Shown: positions 1-5,970, numbered from the stretch's first letter. The stretch: DNA of 7,049 nucleotides from Hyphomicrobiales bacterium (GCA_027489835.1 JAIXZF010000375.1:1-7049); one strand, 5' to 3'. Program-made: numbers and translations. Notes: generated by a model from the sequence alone, not told the origin.

Positions 1-109
1 CCTCGAGCCGCCCGACCAGCGCCACCTGCGCGGCGTCGCGCTCGATCGCCCCGCTCGCGACGAGCGCGTCGTAATGGGCGGGCAGCGAATTGGCGGCGGA
101 GTTGGGCAA
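1..109 (-). CDS. zapE: N-terminal fragment of a probable cell-division ATPase ZapE (AFG1-like), cut by the window edge
   Basis: Reading leftwards from a TTG at 109-107, an open frame gives about 36 residues and leaves the window without a stop. It contains HYDALVASGAIERDAAQVAL followed by VGRLE. This pattern (a tyrosine-led helix, a short acidic linker, then D-x-x-Q and a long helix) resembles the start of ZapE/AFG1-family P-loop ATPases, which in Proteobacteria act at the FtsZ ring. The ATPase motifs would lie outside the window, so the call rests on the N-terminus alone. The frame stays open further upstream, but the residues there are Pro/Arg-rich and look non-coding; no ATG or good ribosome binding site was found, so the TTG start is uncertain. 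The gene follows the sigma-factor gene on the same strand after a 122-nt gap. Confidence 0.5.
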   Translation of the reverse strand, partial: MPNSAANSLPAHYDALVASGAIERDAAQVALVGRLE

Positions 110-191
110 GGGAGGCCTGTGGCGGGGGGAACGGGAGCGAGGCGGGGTCCGGCCGGGCTGATAGCGCGGACGCGGCGCGAGGACAACCGCT

Positions 192-213
192 CGGGCCCGG
201 CCCCGCGGGCCCG
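192..213 (-). terminator. GC-rich stem-loop after the sigma-factor gene, possible terminator
   Basis: Two copies of the self-complementary octamer CGGGCCCG (192-199 and 206-213) flank a 6-nt loop and can form an 8-bp all-G/C stem. It lies 19 nt past the stop codon of the sigma gene, between it and the zapE-like gene. No T-run follows on the minus strand, so it is not a canonical intrinsic terminator. It may slow polymerase or protect the 3' end of the message. Confidence 0.35.
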
Positions 214-231
214 GGCCAGCGAAGGCGATGG

Positions 232-1467
232 TCAGCCTGGCGCGTATGGGGCGGAATGGTTGAGCAGGCTCCGAATGAAGGCGCGCGTCGGCTCGTCCTG
301 CGTCAGGTCGATCGCGGTCGCGAGCGCCGCCCGGGATGCTCCGGTCTCGCAGACCGCATGAAGCGCCCTGGCGCGGGTGACCCAATATGGCTGGTAGTCC
401 TCCACCGAAGCCTGATCCAGATCGTCGAGTTCGCGCAGGGCTTCGCGTCCCCGGCCCGCCTCCACCAGCACGGCCGCGAGGCCGACGCGGGCGCCGATGG
501 CAGGATAGCGCTCGACCAGCATCCGGTAGAGCGTGAGCAGCGCGTCGTGATGGGTCCTGCCGGTCAGCGGCCGCTGCACATGCACCGACTGGATGGCCGC
601 GAGACATTGATAGCGGCCGAACTGCCCGAAGCGCGAGGCCGCCGTCAGAAGGCCCTCGGCCTCGATGATCAGGTCGCGACGCCACAGGCTGGCATCCTGC
701 CGGTCGAGGGGGACGAACGCACCGGAGGCATCGCGCCGCGCGTCGCGTCGAGCCTCGCAATAGAGCATCAGGGCCAGCAGGCCGGCCGCCTCCGGCTGCC
801 CGGGCATGAGCGATGCGATGAGTCGTCCCAGATAGATGGCCTCGTCCGTGAGGCCCCGCGCCGACGAGGCCGGCTGGTCATGCGCGTCCCAGCCCGCGCC
901 ATAGGCGGCGTAGACTGCATCCAGCACCTCGGCCAGTCGGTCCGACATCTCGTCCAGGCTCGGCAGAGCGAAGCGCAGCCCCGCATCCCTGATCTTCGCC
1001 TTCGCTCTTACGAGGCGCTGTCCCATGGTGGCCGGGGGCACGAGGAAGGCGGCGCCGATGAGCGCGGCGTCGAGGCCGAGGATCGTCTGGAGCATGAGCG
1101 GCGTCCGAACCCCTTCGTCGATCGCCGGATGGGCGCAGACGAAGAGCAGCTTGAGGCGCTCATCCGGAAAGGCGGGCCCGTCCTCGCTGGCGTTCTCCCG
1201 AAGCGCGAGGAGGTCAGGCAGCGCCGCGCGCGTGACGCCGTCATGGCGCGCGGCGTTCTTCATTGTGTTGCGGGCCGCCGTCAGCAGCCAGCCGTCTGGA
1301 TTGGCCGGCACGCCGCGGTCTGGCCAGGTGCGCAGCGCCGACAGCAGCGCTTCGGCCAGCGCGTCCTCGGCGCTTGCGATGTCCCGGGTCCGCGCGGACA
1401 GGATGGCGACGAGCCGGCCGTAGGAGTCACGCGCCACGCGCTCGGCCGTGCGGCGCGCGAGATCCAT
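232..1467 (-). CDS. ECF sigma factor with C-terminal TPR-like extension (ECF42-type, COG4941)
   Basis: This 411-residue protein is a sigma factor of the extracytoplasmic-function class, expected to direct RNA polymerase to a small set of promoters. Residues about 13-70 form region 2 (DSYGRLVAILSARTRDIASA, then TWPDRGVPANPDGWL). Residues about 103-165 hold the family hallmark DERLKLLFVCAHPAID and the region-4 helix-turn-helix (LVPPATMGQRLVRAKAKIR). Residues 170-411 are a long helical extension with PLDRQDASLWRRDLI at 253-267 and helix pairs resembling TPRs. At 411 aa it is about twice the size of a plain ECF factor, as expected for ECF42. In that group the extension replaces a classical anti-sigma factor and DGPF-protein genes lie next to the sigma gene; both hold here. 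The ATG lies 2 nt after the YCII stop and has no clear ribosome binding site of its own, so translation is probably coupled. The inducing signal is unknown. Confidence 0.9.
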   Translation of the reverse strand: MDLARRTAERVARDSYGRLVAILSARTRDIASAEDALAEALLSALRTWPDRGVPANPDGWLLTAARNTMKNAARHDGVTRAALPDLLALRENASEDGPAFPDERLKLLFVCAHPAIDEGVRTPLMLQTILGLDAALIGAAFLVPPATMGQRLVRAKAKIRDAGLRFALPSLDEMSDRLAEVLDAVYAAYGAGWDAHDQPASSARGLTDEAIYLGRLIASLMPGQPEAAGLLALMLYCEARRDARRDASGAFVPLDRQDASLWRRDLIIEAEGLLTAASRFGQFGRYQCLAAIQSVHVQRPLTGRTHHDALLTLYRMLVERYPAIGARVGLAAVLVEAGRGREALRELDDLDQASVEDYQPYWVTRARALHAVCETGASRAALATAIDLTQDEPTRAFIRSLLNHSAPYAPG

Positions 1468-1469
1468 GC

Positions 1470-1838
1470 TCAGCCGGCGGGCGGCGCCATCGGCGGCAGC
1501 ACAGGCCGCACTTCGACGCAGGCATAGGAGGCGGACGGCGCCCGCGCCGCCCAGTCCAGCGCGGTGTCGAGATCGGGCACCTCAATCACGAAGTAACCGC
1601 CGAGCTGTTCCTTGCTGTCCGCGAAAGGCCCGTCCTGAACGAGGCGCTTGCCGTCCCGCACTTTCACGGTGGTGGCGGTGTGCGGGCCCTGGAGCCCGTC
1701 GCCCTTCACGATGATGCCGGCCTGTGCCATGGCGCCGATGAAGGCGTTCCATCCGCCCCAGTAGGCGGGTGCCTGTTCTGGGTCGTTGCGCTTGGCGAAC
1801 TCGGCTTCGGGTTCATTGAGCAAGAGCATGTACTGCAT
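1470..1838 (-). CDS. YCII-family (DGPF-domain) protein
   Basis: This is a 122-residue small soluble protein with the typical YCII/DGPF layout. It starts with the MQYMLLL strand, has an acidic stretch with a YWGGW segment (26-30), then GIIVKGDGLQGP (41-52), and carries the name-giving motif QDGPF at 68-72 followed by KEQLGGYFVIEVPDLDTAL. Proteins of this fold are ferredoxin-like dimers; their biochemical role is mostly unknown, although distant YciI proteins have been linked to hydrolase or dehalogenase-like chemistry. The start is supported by AAAGGA (minus strand, 1846-1851) 7 nt upstream of the ATG. The gene overlaps nothing, sits 70 nt after the membrane-protein gene and 2 nt before the sigma gene. 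Such genes are the standard partners and regulon members of ECF42 and ECF41-type sigma factors, so this is probably a target or accessory of the sigma factor next door. Confidence 0.9.
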   Translation of the reverse strand: MQYMLLLNEPEAEFAKRNDPEQAPAYWGGWNAFIGAMAQAGIIVKGDGLQGPHTATTVKVRDGKRLVQDGPFADSKEQLGGYFVIEVPDLDTALDWAARAPSASYACVEVRPVLPPMAPPAG

Positions 1839-1908
1839 GGCGGCATCCTTTCATGACTGCGAGCAGGGTCAACTGGTTCATGGGAAATCGGAGAGCGACG
1901 GACCGCGA

Positions 1909-2349
1909 TCAGGCGAGCAGGCCCCGCCCGCGCGCCACCACCGTCGTCCACAGCAGCGCCGCGGCGATGACGACCACGACCGACAGGATGACGAGTTGCG
2001 CCGGGATGCCGGCGAACACCCCGTAATAGGCATCGCCGGCGAACAGCAGCGCGTAGCCTGCGAGGGACACGGCGAAGATCGGCAGGGCGAAGGCCCTCCG
2101 CATCAGCAATGCCGCGGACCCTGCCAGCCCGCCGAACACGCCGACGGCGAAGGCGACGCTGATCCAGCCCGGCAGGGACAGATAGAGCGCGGCCTGTGCG
2201 GGCGTCATGCCCGCGGCCATCAGGCTGGCCGGCGTCTGCGAGAAGGAGCCCGCGAACTGCCAGGCGCCGTAGGCGTTCCAGAGGACGCCCAGCCCGGCGG
2301 TCGCCGTCAGCCAGGCCGGGCGGGTGGCTTGCAGTGCAAAGGTGGTCAT
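1909..2349 (-). CDS. Small four-helix inner-membrane protein of unknown function
   Basis: This is a 146-residue hydrophobic protein with four likely membrane helices at about 13-33, 60-83, 88-108 and 116-137. PAWLTATAGLGVLWNAYGAW opens helix 1, and LPGWISVAFAVGVFGGLAGS opens helix 2. The W-N-x-x-G and LPxW patterns recall a family of about 150-aa proteins sometimes labelled 'sugar transporter' in genomes without experimental support; I treat that label as unreliable. The chosen ATG at 2349 has a strong ribosome binding site (GAAGGAG) 8 nt upstream. A longer frame opens at 2439, but its extra 30 residues are polar and unlike a membrane protein N-terminus. It is transcribed towards the YCII and sigma genes and is probably the first gene of that operon, which suggests a role in the same envelope or stress response. 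Confidence 0.75.
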   Translation of the reverse strand: MTTFALQATRPAWLTATAGLGVLWNAYGAWQFAGSFSQTPASLMAAGMTPAQAALYLSLPGWISVAFAVGVFGGLAGSAALLMRRAFALPIFAVSLAGYALLFAGDAYYGVFAGIPAQLVILSVVVVIAAALLWTTVVARGRGLLA

Positions 2350-2357
2350 GTCGTGCG

Positions 2358-2364
2358 CTCCTTC
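2358..2364 (-). promoter_or_regulatory. Ribosome binding site that fixes the start of the four-helix membrane protein
   Basis: On the minus strand GAAGGAG lies 8 nt before the ATG at 2349. It is the strongest Shine-Dalgarno match seen in the window and favours the 146-residue product over the in-frame ATGs at 2403 and 2439. Confidence 0.75.
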
Positions 2365-2419
2365 AGAGTGGTGGCGAATCGCGAGGACGGGCTTGCCCGT
2401 CATGCGCCTCCGGTGCAGT

Positions 2420-2446
2420 GACACCTCGCCTTTCGTCATTTCGACA
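2420..2446 (-). promoter_or_regulatory. Candidate ECF42-type promoter of the membrane protein-YCII-sigma cluster
   Basis: On the minus strand TGTCGA (2446-2441) is followed after 17 nt by TGTC (2423-2420), and a run of seven T's (2460-2454) lies just upstream like an UP element. From memory, ECF42 promoters have TGTCGA at -35 and CG(A/T)C at -10, so the -35 fits fully and the -10 has one mismatch. The predicted transcript would start about 65 nt before the gene. TGTCGA also occurs several times by chance inside coding regions of this window, so placement rather than the hexamer itself carries the weight. Confidence 0.4.
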
Positions 2447-2558
2447 CGGCCGCAAAAAAACTCCGCTGCGCCCGGCCCACGCCGCTGCCCTGCCCGATCG
2501 ATCCGAAGCCCCGACCTAGCCGTATGCGTTTCATGCAGGCGGCCTTGGGGAACTCGAG

Positions 2559-2942
2559 ATGATGACGACGGCCCTGTGGTGCGTCCTGTTCGCGGGCATC
2601 CTGCCCGTCATCACCACCGGCATTGCCAAATGGGGGCCGGGGCTCGACAACCGCCATCCGCGCGACTGGGCGGGCGGGCTCACCGGATACCGCCGCCGCG
2701 CCTACGCGGCGCACCAGAACGGCTTCGAGGCCTTCCCCTTCTTCGCGGTGGCCGTGCTGTGCGCGCTGCAGGCCGGCGCACCGCAGGGCGTGGTCAACGC
2801 CCTTGCGGTTGTGGTCGTAGCCGCGCGCGTCGGCTACGTCGCGGCCTATCTGGCGGACCGGCCGACCTTGCGCTCGGTCCTGTGGGGCGTGGGCTGGTTC
2901 GGCTCCATCGCCATCTTCGCGTCGCCCGCCTGGGCGACCTGA
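2559..2942 (+). CDS. MAPEG-family membrane protein
   Basis: This is a 127-residue integral membrane protein of the MAPEG superfamily (membrane-associated proteins in eicosanoid and glutathione metabolism; bacterial COG3686-like branch). Four hydrophobic helices are visible at about 4-22, 58-72, 77-98 and 105-122. The family hallmark is AHQNGFEAFPFFAVAVL (51-67), with Asn54, Glu57 and Pro60, preceded by a basic YRRRAY segment. The motif RVGYVAAYLADRPTLRS (90-106) is also typical. Some members are glutathione S-transferases or peroxidases, but most bacterial ones are uncharacterised, so no substrate is assigned. The start ATG is preceded by GGGGAA at 6 nt; the next codon is also ATG and could be used. 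It is divergent from the sigma-factor cluster and convergent, with a 3-nt gap, on the ABC permease. Confidence 0.88.
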   Translation: MMTTALWCVLFAGILPVITTGIAKWGPGLDNRHPRDWAGGLTGYRRRAYAAHQNGFEAFPFFAVAVLCALQAGAPQGVVNALAVVVVAARVGYVAAYLADRPTLRSVLWGVGWFGSIAIFASPAWAT

Positions 2943-2945
2943 GCC

Positions 2946-3716
2946 TCAGGCGTTCGACATCTGCGAGCGCCGCGCCCATTTGGTCGTCCGCGCCTCGATG
3001 AGGTCGACGATGACCACGAGGAACACTCCGAGGATCGCCAGCACGATCAGCGCCGCGAAGATCAGCGGCACGTTGAAATCGGCCGAGGCGCGGGTGATCA
3101 GGTTGCCGATGCCGAGGTTCGACGCATTCTGCTCGCCGATCACCGAGCCGACATAGGCCAGCGTGATCGACACCTTCAGCGCGCCGAACAGGTAGGGCAG
3201 CGAGCGCGGGATGCCGACCTTGGTCATGATATCGAGCCGGCTGGCGCCCAGCGCCTTCATCACGTCCTCGGTCTCCGGCTCGATGGTGGCGAGGCCCGTC
3301 GCCATGTTGACCACGATCGGGAAGAACGAGATCACGAAGGCGGTGAGCACCGGCGGCAGCCAGCCCACCCCGAACCAGATCACAAGGATCGGCACCACGG
3401 CGACCTTCGGAATCGAGTTGAAGCCGACCAGCAGCGGGTTCAGCCCGGCGTAGAGAAAGCGCGACGAGCCCACGATCAGCCCGAGCACGACGCCGAACAC
3501 CACGGACAGGCCGAAGCCCGCCGTGGTCATCCAGAGCGTGTGCATCGCGTTCTTGAGCAGCGGCATGTGGAACTGAACCATCGCGCCCCACACCGCCGAG
3601 GGTGGCGGCAGCACGAAGTTCGAGATCTTGAGCACCCGGCAGGCGATCTCCCACAGGATGAAGAAGCCGACGGTGAACAGGTAGGGCGCGAGGCGCAGCG
3701 AGGCGTTGCGGGTCAT
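2946..3716 (-). CDS. ABC importer permease subunit (SsuC/TauC/NrtB-type)
   Basis: This 256-residue inner-membrane protein is the translocation subunit of the importer encoded with the two genes upstream. It shows about six hydrophobic helices (roughly 11-29, 66-86, 104-118, 121-138, 180-197 and 218-240). The cytoplasmic EAA loop at 150-170 (EDVMKALGASRLDIMTKVGIP) is the coupling segment that contacts the ATPase. Length and layout match the SsuC/TauC/ThiX group of BPD_transp_1 permeases. The ATG at 3716 lies one base after the TGA of the ATPase gene (TGA-C-ATG), indicating translational coupling. The frame stays open to 3782, but the longer form would begin inside the ATPase gene with polar residues, so it was not used. 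No terminator separates its stop from the convergent MAPEG gene. Confidence 0.93.
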   Translation of the reverse strand: MTRNASLRLAPYLFTVGFFILWEIACRVLKISNFVLPPPSAVWGAMVQFHMPLLKNAMHTLWMTTAGFGLSVVFGVVLGLIVGSSRFLYAGLNPLLVGFNSIPKVAVVPILVIWFGVGWLPPVLTAFVISFFPIVVNMATGLATIEPETEDVMKALGASRLDIMTKVGIPRSLPYLFGALKVSITLAYVGSVIGEQNASNLGIGNLITRASADFNVPLIFAALIVLAILGVFLVVIVDLIEARTTKWARRSQMSNA

Positions 3717-3717
3717 G

Positions 3718-4506
3718 TCAGGCGGCCACCCTTGCGGCCTTGATCTGGTGGCGGAGGTCTTGGACGATGTCCGCGAAGACATGGGTGTAGGTGACGTCGA
3801 GGTCGCGCGGGCGCGGCAGGTCGACCACGCGCTCGGCGATGATGCGGCCGGGCCGCGAGCTCATGCAGAAGATGCGGTCGGCGAGGAACGCCGCCTCGCG
3901 CAGGTCATGCGTGACGAGGATCACGGTGAAGCCGCGCTCGGCGTGGAGGTCCCGCACGACGCACCAGAGCTCCTCGCGGGTGAAGCTGTCGAGCGCGCCG
4001 AACGGCTCGTCCAGCATCAGCAGCTTGGGCTCGTGGATCAGCGAGCGGCAGAGCGAGGCGCGCTGCTGCATGCCGCCGGAGAGCTGCCAGGGATACTTCT
4101 CGCCCATGCCGGCAAGGCCCACCGAGCGCAGCAGGTTCTCGGCGCGGGCCATGTATTCATGCTTGTGCCTGCGGAAGCGCGAGCGGTGCGGCTCCACGAT
4201 CTCGAGCGGCAGCAGCAGGTTGTCGAGCACGGTGCGCCAGGGCAGCATCACCGGGTTCTGGAACGCCATGCCGGTGATCTTGAGCGGCGCGGCGACCTGC
4301 GCCCCGTCGACGATGACCGAGCCGTCCTTCGGGAATTGCAGCCCCGTGGCCAGCTTCATCATCGTCGACTTGCCGCAGCCGGACGGGCCGACGATGGCCG
4401 CGAACTCGCCCTGCTTGACCCGCACCGTCAGGTCCGCGACGGCGGGCGTGCCGTCTCCGCCGCCATAGACGTGGGTGACGCCCTGCACATCGACAAAATA
4501 GCTCAT
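3718..4506 (-). CDS. ABC importer ATP-binding subunit (SsuB/TauB/NrtD-type)
   Basis: This 262-residue ATPase powers the importer. All nucleotide-binding motifs are intact: Walker A GPSGCGKST at 40-48, Q-loop Gln83 in AFQNPVMLPWRTVLDN, signature LSGGMQQRASLCRSL at 142-156, Walker B LLMLDEP at 162-168 followed by the D-loop FGALD, and switch His200 in VTHD. The MLPWRTVLDN segment is characteristic of nitrate/sulfonate/taurine/pyrimidine importers. The start chosen is the ATG giving MSYFVDVQGVTHVY, where family similarity begins. The frame stays open far upstream through the binding-protein gene, but that stretch is out-of-frame Arg-rich translation. No strong ribosome binding site is visible (GGGGCTGGCGACG). 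The gene lies 92 nt after the binding-protein gene, with a stem-loop in the gap. Confidence 0.95.
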   Translation of the reverse strand: MSYFVDVQGVTHVYGGGDGTPAVADLTVRVKQGEFAAIVGPSGCGKSTMMKLATGLQFPKDGSVIVDGAQVAAPLKITGMAFQNPVMLPWRTVLDNLLLPLEIVEPHRSRFRRHKHEYMARAENLLRSVGLAGMGEKYPWQLSGGMQQRASLCRSLIHEPKLLMLDEPFGALDSFTREELWCVVRDLHAERGFTVILVTHDLREAAFLADRIFCMSSRPGRIIAERVVDLPRPRDLDVTYTHVFADIVQDLRHQIKAARVAA

Positions 4507-4534
4507 CAGCGTCGCCAGCCCCGAAAAACCCCAT

Positions 4535-4549
4535 GCCGGCGGCGCCGGC
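4535..4549 (-). other. Small inverted repeat before the ATPase gene
   Basis: GCCGGC-GGC-GCCGGC can form a 6-bp stem with a 3-nt loop. It lies between the larger stem-loop and the ATPase start. With only five T's following it at some distance, it is a weak structural element rather than a clear terminator. Confidence 0.3.
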
Positions 4550-4560
4550 TTCGCGTCGTG

Positions 4561-4591
4561 CCGCGGCGCGCGGGTGCTCCGCGCGCCGCGG
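4561..4591 (-). promoter_or_regulatory. Perfect 13-bp stem-loop between binding-protein and ATPase genes
   Basis: CCGCGGCGCGCGG (4561-4573) and CCGCGCGCCGCGG (4579-4591) are exact reverse complements with a 5-nt loop. The structure begins 7 nt after the binding-protein stop codon. There is no adjoining T-run, so full termination is unlikely. Stem-loops in this place in importer operons (the malE-malF case is the model) protect the upstream message and let the binding protein be made in excess over the membrane complex; that role is inferred here. Confidence 0.7.
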
Positions 4592-4598
4592 GGTCGCG

Positions 4599-5663
4599 TC
4601 ACATCGCCCGGTCGGAGGCGGGAGGCAGGAAGGTGCCGACGAAGGCGTCCGCCGCCTTGGCCTTGTCCTTGAAGGCGAAGGTCAGGCCGATCTGGTCGAC
4701 GGCGCGGGACCAGCGGGCCGGATCGATGCCGCCGAAGCCGTTGGCCTTGACCCAGGGGGTCATGACGTTCTGGTCGAGCGTCATGATCAGGCGCTCGGTC
4801 TCGGTCTCGAGCCGGGCGACGTCGTTGCGCTTGATCACCAGCGCGGCGCCGGCGGCCGGGTCCTTCACCGTGTCGCGCACGCCCTTGGTCAGCGCGCGCA
4901 GGAAGCCGCGCACGGCCTCCGGCTTCTCGGCCAGGAACTTCGGCGAGACCATGATGACGTTGCCGTAGAGCTCGACGCCGTAATCGGCCATCAGCATCAC
5001 GACGATGTCGTCCACCGGCACGCCGCGCGACTTCACGTTGATGTAGGAGGAGTTGGCGAAGCCGAACACGGCGTCCACCTCGCCGGAGGCCAGCATAGGC
5101 TCGCGGACGGGGAAGCCGACATTCTCGAGCCGGATGGCGCTGTCGTTGAGCTTGTTCACGGCCTTGAAGATCGGCCACTGCGCGAAGGCGGCGTCGGCGG
5201 CCGGGGCGCCGAACTTCTTGCCTTCGAGGCTCTTCACGTCGGCGGTGATGCCGCGCGACTTGCGCCCCACGATCGAGAAGGGCGGCTTGTCGTAGATCAT
5301 CATCACGGCCTTGAGGTCGACCGTGGGGTTCTCGTCGCGGAAGCGGATCAGCGAGTTCACGTCGCCGAAGCCCATGTCGTAGGTGCCCGACGCGACGCGC
5401 GGGATCGCCTCGCGCGAGCCGTTGCCGGTGTCGATGGTGACGTCGAGGCCCTCGGCCTTGAAGTAGCCCTTCTCCAGCGCCATCAGGAACAGCGCGGACG
5501 GCCCCTCGAAGCGCCAGTCCAGCGTGAAGCGGATGGCGGTCTGGGCCTGCGCCTGGGGCGCGCCCTGGGCGAACAGCAGGGCTGCGGCGCCGAGGCCGGC
5601 CAGCGCGGCACGGCGGGTGAGGCCGCCGAGGCGCTCACGAAGTCGAAGGACGGGGGCGATCAT
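4599..5663 (-). CDS. Periplasmic substrate-binding protein of an ABC importer (NMT1/THI5-SsuA-like)
   Basis: This 354-residue exported protein captures the substrate for the importer. Residues 1-40 are a signal peptide: a basic stretch (RLRERLGGLTRR), a hydrophobic core (AALAGLGAAALLF) and an Ala-x-Ala site before Gln41. The TRRA pair might suggest Tat export, but the motif is not complete. The mature part begins IRFTLDWRFEGPSALFLMAL with EKGYFKAEGLDVTID (64-78), the normal opening of NMT1-like binding proteins. SGTYDMGFGDVNSLIRF (92-108) and SGEVDAVFGF (193-202) match the two family segments that line the binding cleft. Such proteins bind nitrate, sulfonates, taurine or pyrimidine/thiamine precursors, and sequence alone does not choose between them. 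GGAG lies 9 nt before the start. The upstream sigma54-like promoter and NtrC-like site point to a nitrogenous substrate. Confidence 0.92.
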   Translation of the reverse strand: MIAPVLRLRERLGGLTRRAALAGLGAAALLFAQGAPQAQAQTAIRFTLDWRFEGPSALFLMALEKGYFKAEGLDVTIDTGNGSREAIPRVASGTYDMGFGDVNSLIRFRDENPTVDLKAVMMIYDKPPFSIVGRKSRGITADVKSLEGKKFGAPAADAAFAQWPIFKAVNKLNDSAIRLENVGFPVREPMLASGEVDAVFGFANSSYINVKSRGVPVDDIVVMLMADYGVELYGNVIMVSPKFLAEKPEAVRGFLRALTKGVRDTVKDPAAGAALVIKRNDVARLETETERLIMTLDQNVMTPWVKANGFGGIDPARWSRAVDQIGLTFAFKDKAKAADAFVGTFLPPASDRAM

Positions 5664-5709
5664 CGGGGGCTACTCCACGAAAGGTTTCGAACGGGAACTG
5701 ATGTGCGAC

Positions 5710-5734
5710 AGGCGGCGCAAAAGGCAAGCCGCCT
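5710..5734 (-). other. Leader stem-loop before the binding-protein gene
   Basis: AGGCGGC (5710-5716) and GCCGCCT (5728-5734) can pair over 7 bp around an 11-nt loop. It would lie in the 5' untranslated leader of the importer message if transcription starts near 5756. It ends 46 nt before the start codon, so it does not block the ribosome binding site directly. Confidence 0.35.
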
Positions 5735-5766
5735 TCATGCCGAACCGTGCGGTCAGCCGCGGTTTT

Positions 5767-5781
5767 AGCAAGCATCGTGCC
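5767..5781 (-). promoter_or_regulatory. Candidate sigma54 (RpoN) promoter of the ABC importer operon
   Basis: On the minus strand GGCACGATGCTTGCT is followed by AAAA. It has the invariant GG (5781-5780) and GC (5769-5768) exactly 10 nt apart, and matches the consensus TGGCACG-N4-TTGC(A/T) everywhere except the first T, which is C. Transcription would begin near 5756, leaving a leader of about 93 nt before the binding-protein ATG. The upstream NtrC-like palindrome strengthens the call. Confidence 0.65.
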
Positions 5782-5873
5782 GTCGGCGCTCTTCCGCGGG
5801 GTGCCCACCGCGTGCCGGACGCCGCCGATCCAGCCCCGCCCTGCCCGCGATCATGCCGCGCCGCGGGTCATTC

Positions 5874-5890
5874 TGCACAGGATTTGTGCA
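5874..5890. promoter_or_regulatory. Candidate NtrC enhancer site (palindrome TGCACA-N5-TGTGCA)
   Basis: TGCACAGGATTTGTGCA is a perfect 6-bp inverted repeat with a 5-nt spacer. NtrC sites follow TGCACC-N5-GGTGCA, with core GCAC-N7-GTGC; this site has the core and spacing exactly and differs only in the innermost base pair. Its centre lies about 126 bp upstream of the predicted sigma54 start of the importer operon, within the usual enhancer range. Confidence 0.6.
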
Positions 5891-5970
5891 AACTCGGCCT
5901 TTCGCGCCCGCCTTCGCCAAGCTCCGCGGCAAGTCGTCGGCAAGGAGCGTTCGCCGCCGCTTTCGGACGC

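Noticed and set aside
256..1527. Long plus-strand open frame (423 codons) opposite the sigma-factor gene
   Set aside because: It is the antisense of a clear sigma-factor gene, has low-complexity Arg/Gly/His-rich translation and no recognisable motif; long antisense frames are common in GC-rich DNA.
2350..2439. N-terminal extension of the four-helix membrane protein by 30 residues
   Set aside because: A strong GAAGGAG site precedes the ATG at 2349, and the extension is polar and overlaps the putative promoter.
3717..3782. N-terminal extension of the permease by 22 residues
   Set aside because: It would start inside the ATPase gene with a Ser/Arg-rich stretch; the ATG at 3716, one base after the ATPase stop, fits the family start and coupling.
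4507..5178. N-terminal extension of the ATPase to 486 residues
   Set aside because: The extra 224 residues are the binding-protein gene and gap read in another frame; ABC ATPase similarity begins at MSYFVDVQGVTHVY (4506).
5664..5760. TPP riboswitch before the NMT1-like binding protein
   Set aside because: Neither the CTGAGA box nor the distal conserved TPP segment is seen on the minus strand.
3706..5768. Two long plus-strand frames (3706-4968 and 4533-5768) opposite the importer operon
   Set aside because: Both lie antisense to ATPase and binding-protein genes with intact motifs; their products are Arg/His/Ala-rich with no domain pattern.
5803..5816. Second GG-N10-GC match on the minus strand (GGCACG followed by GGGC)
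   Set aside because: The -12 element lacks the TTGC sequence; the match at 5781-5767 is much better.
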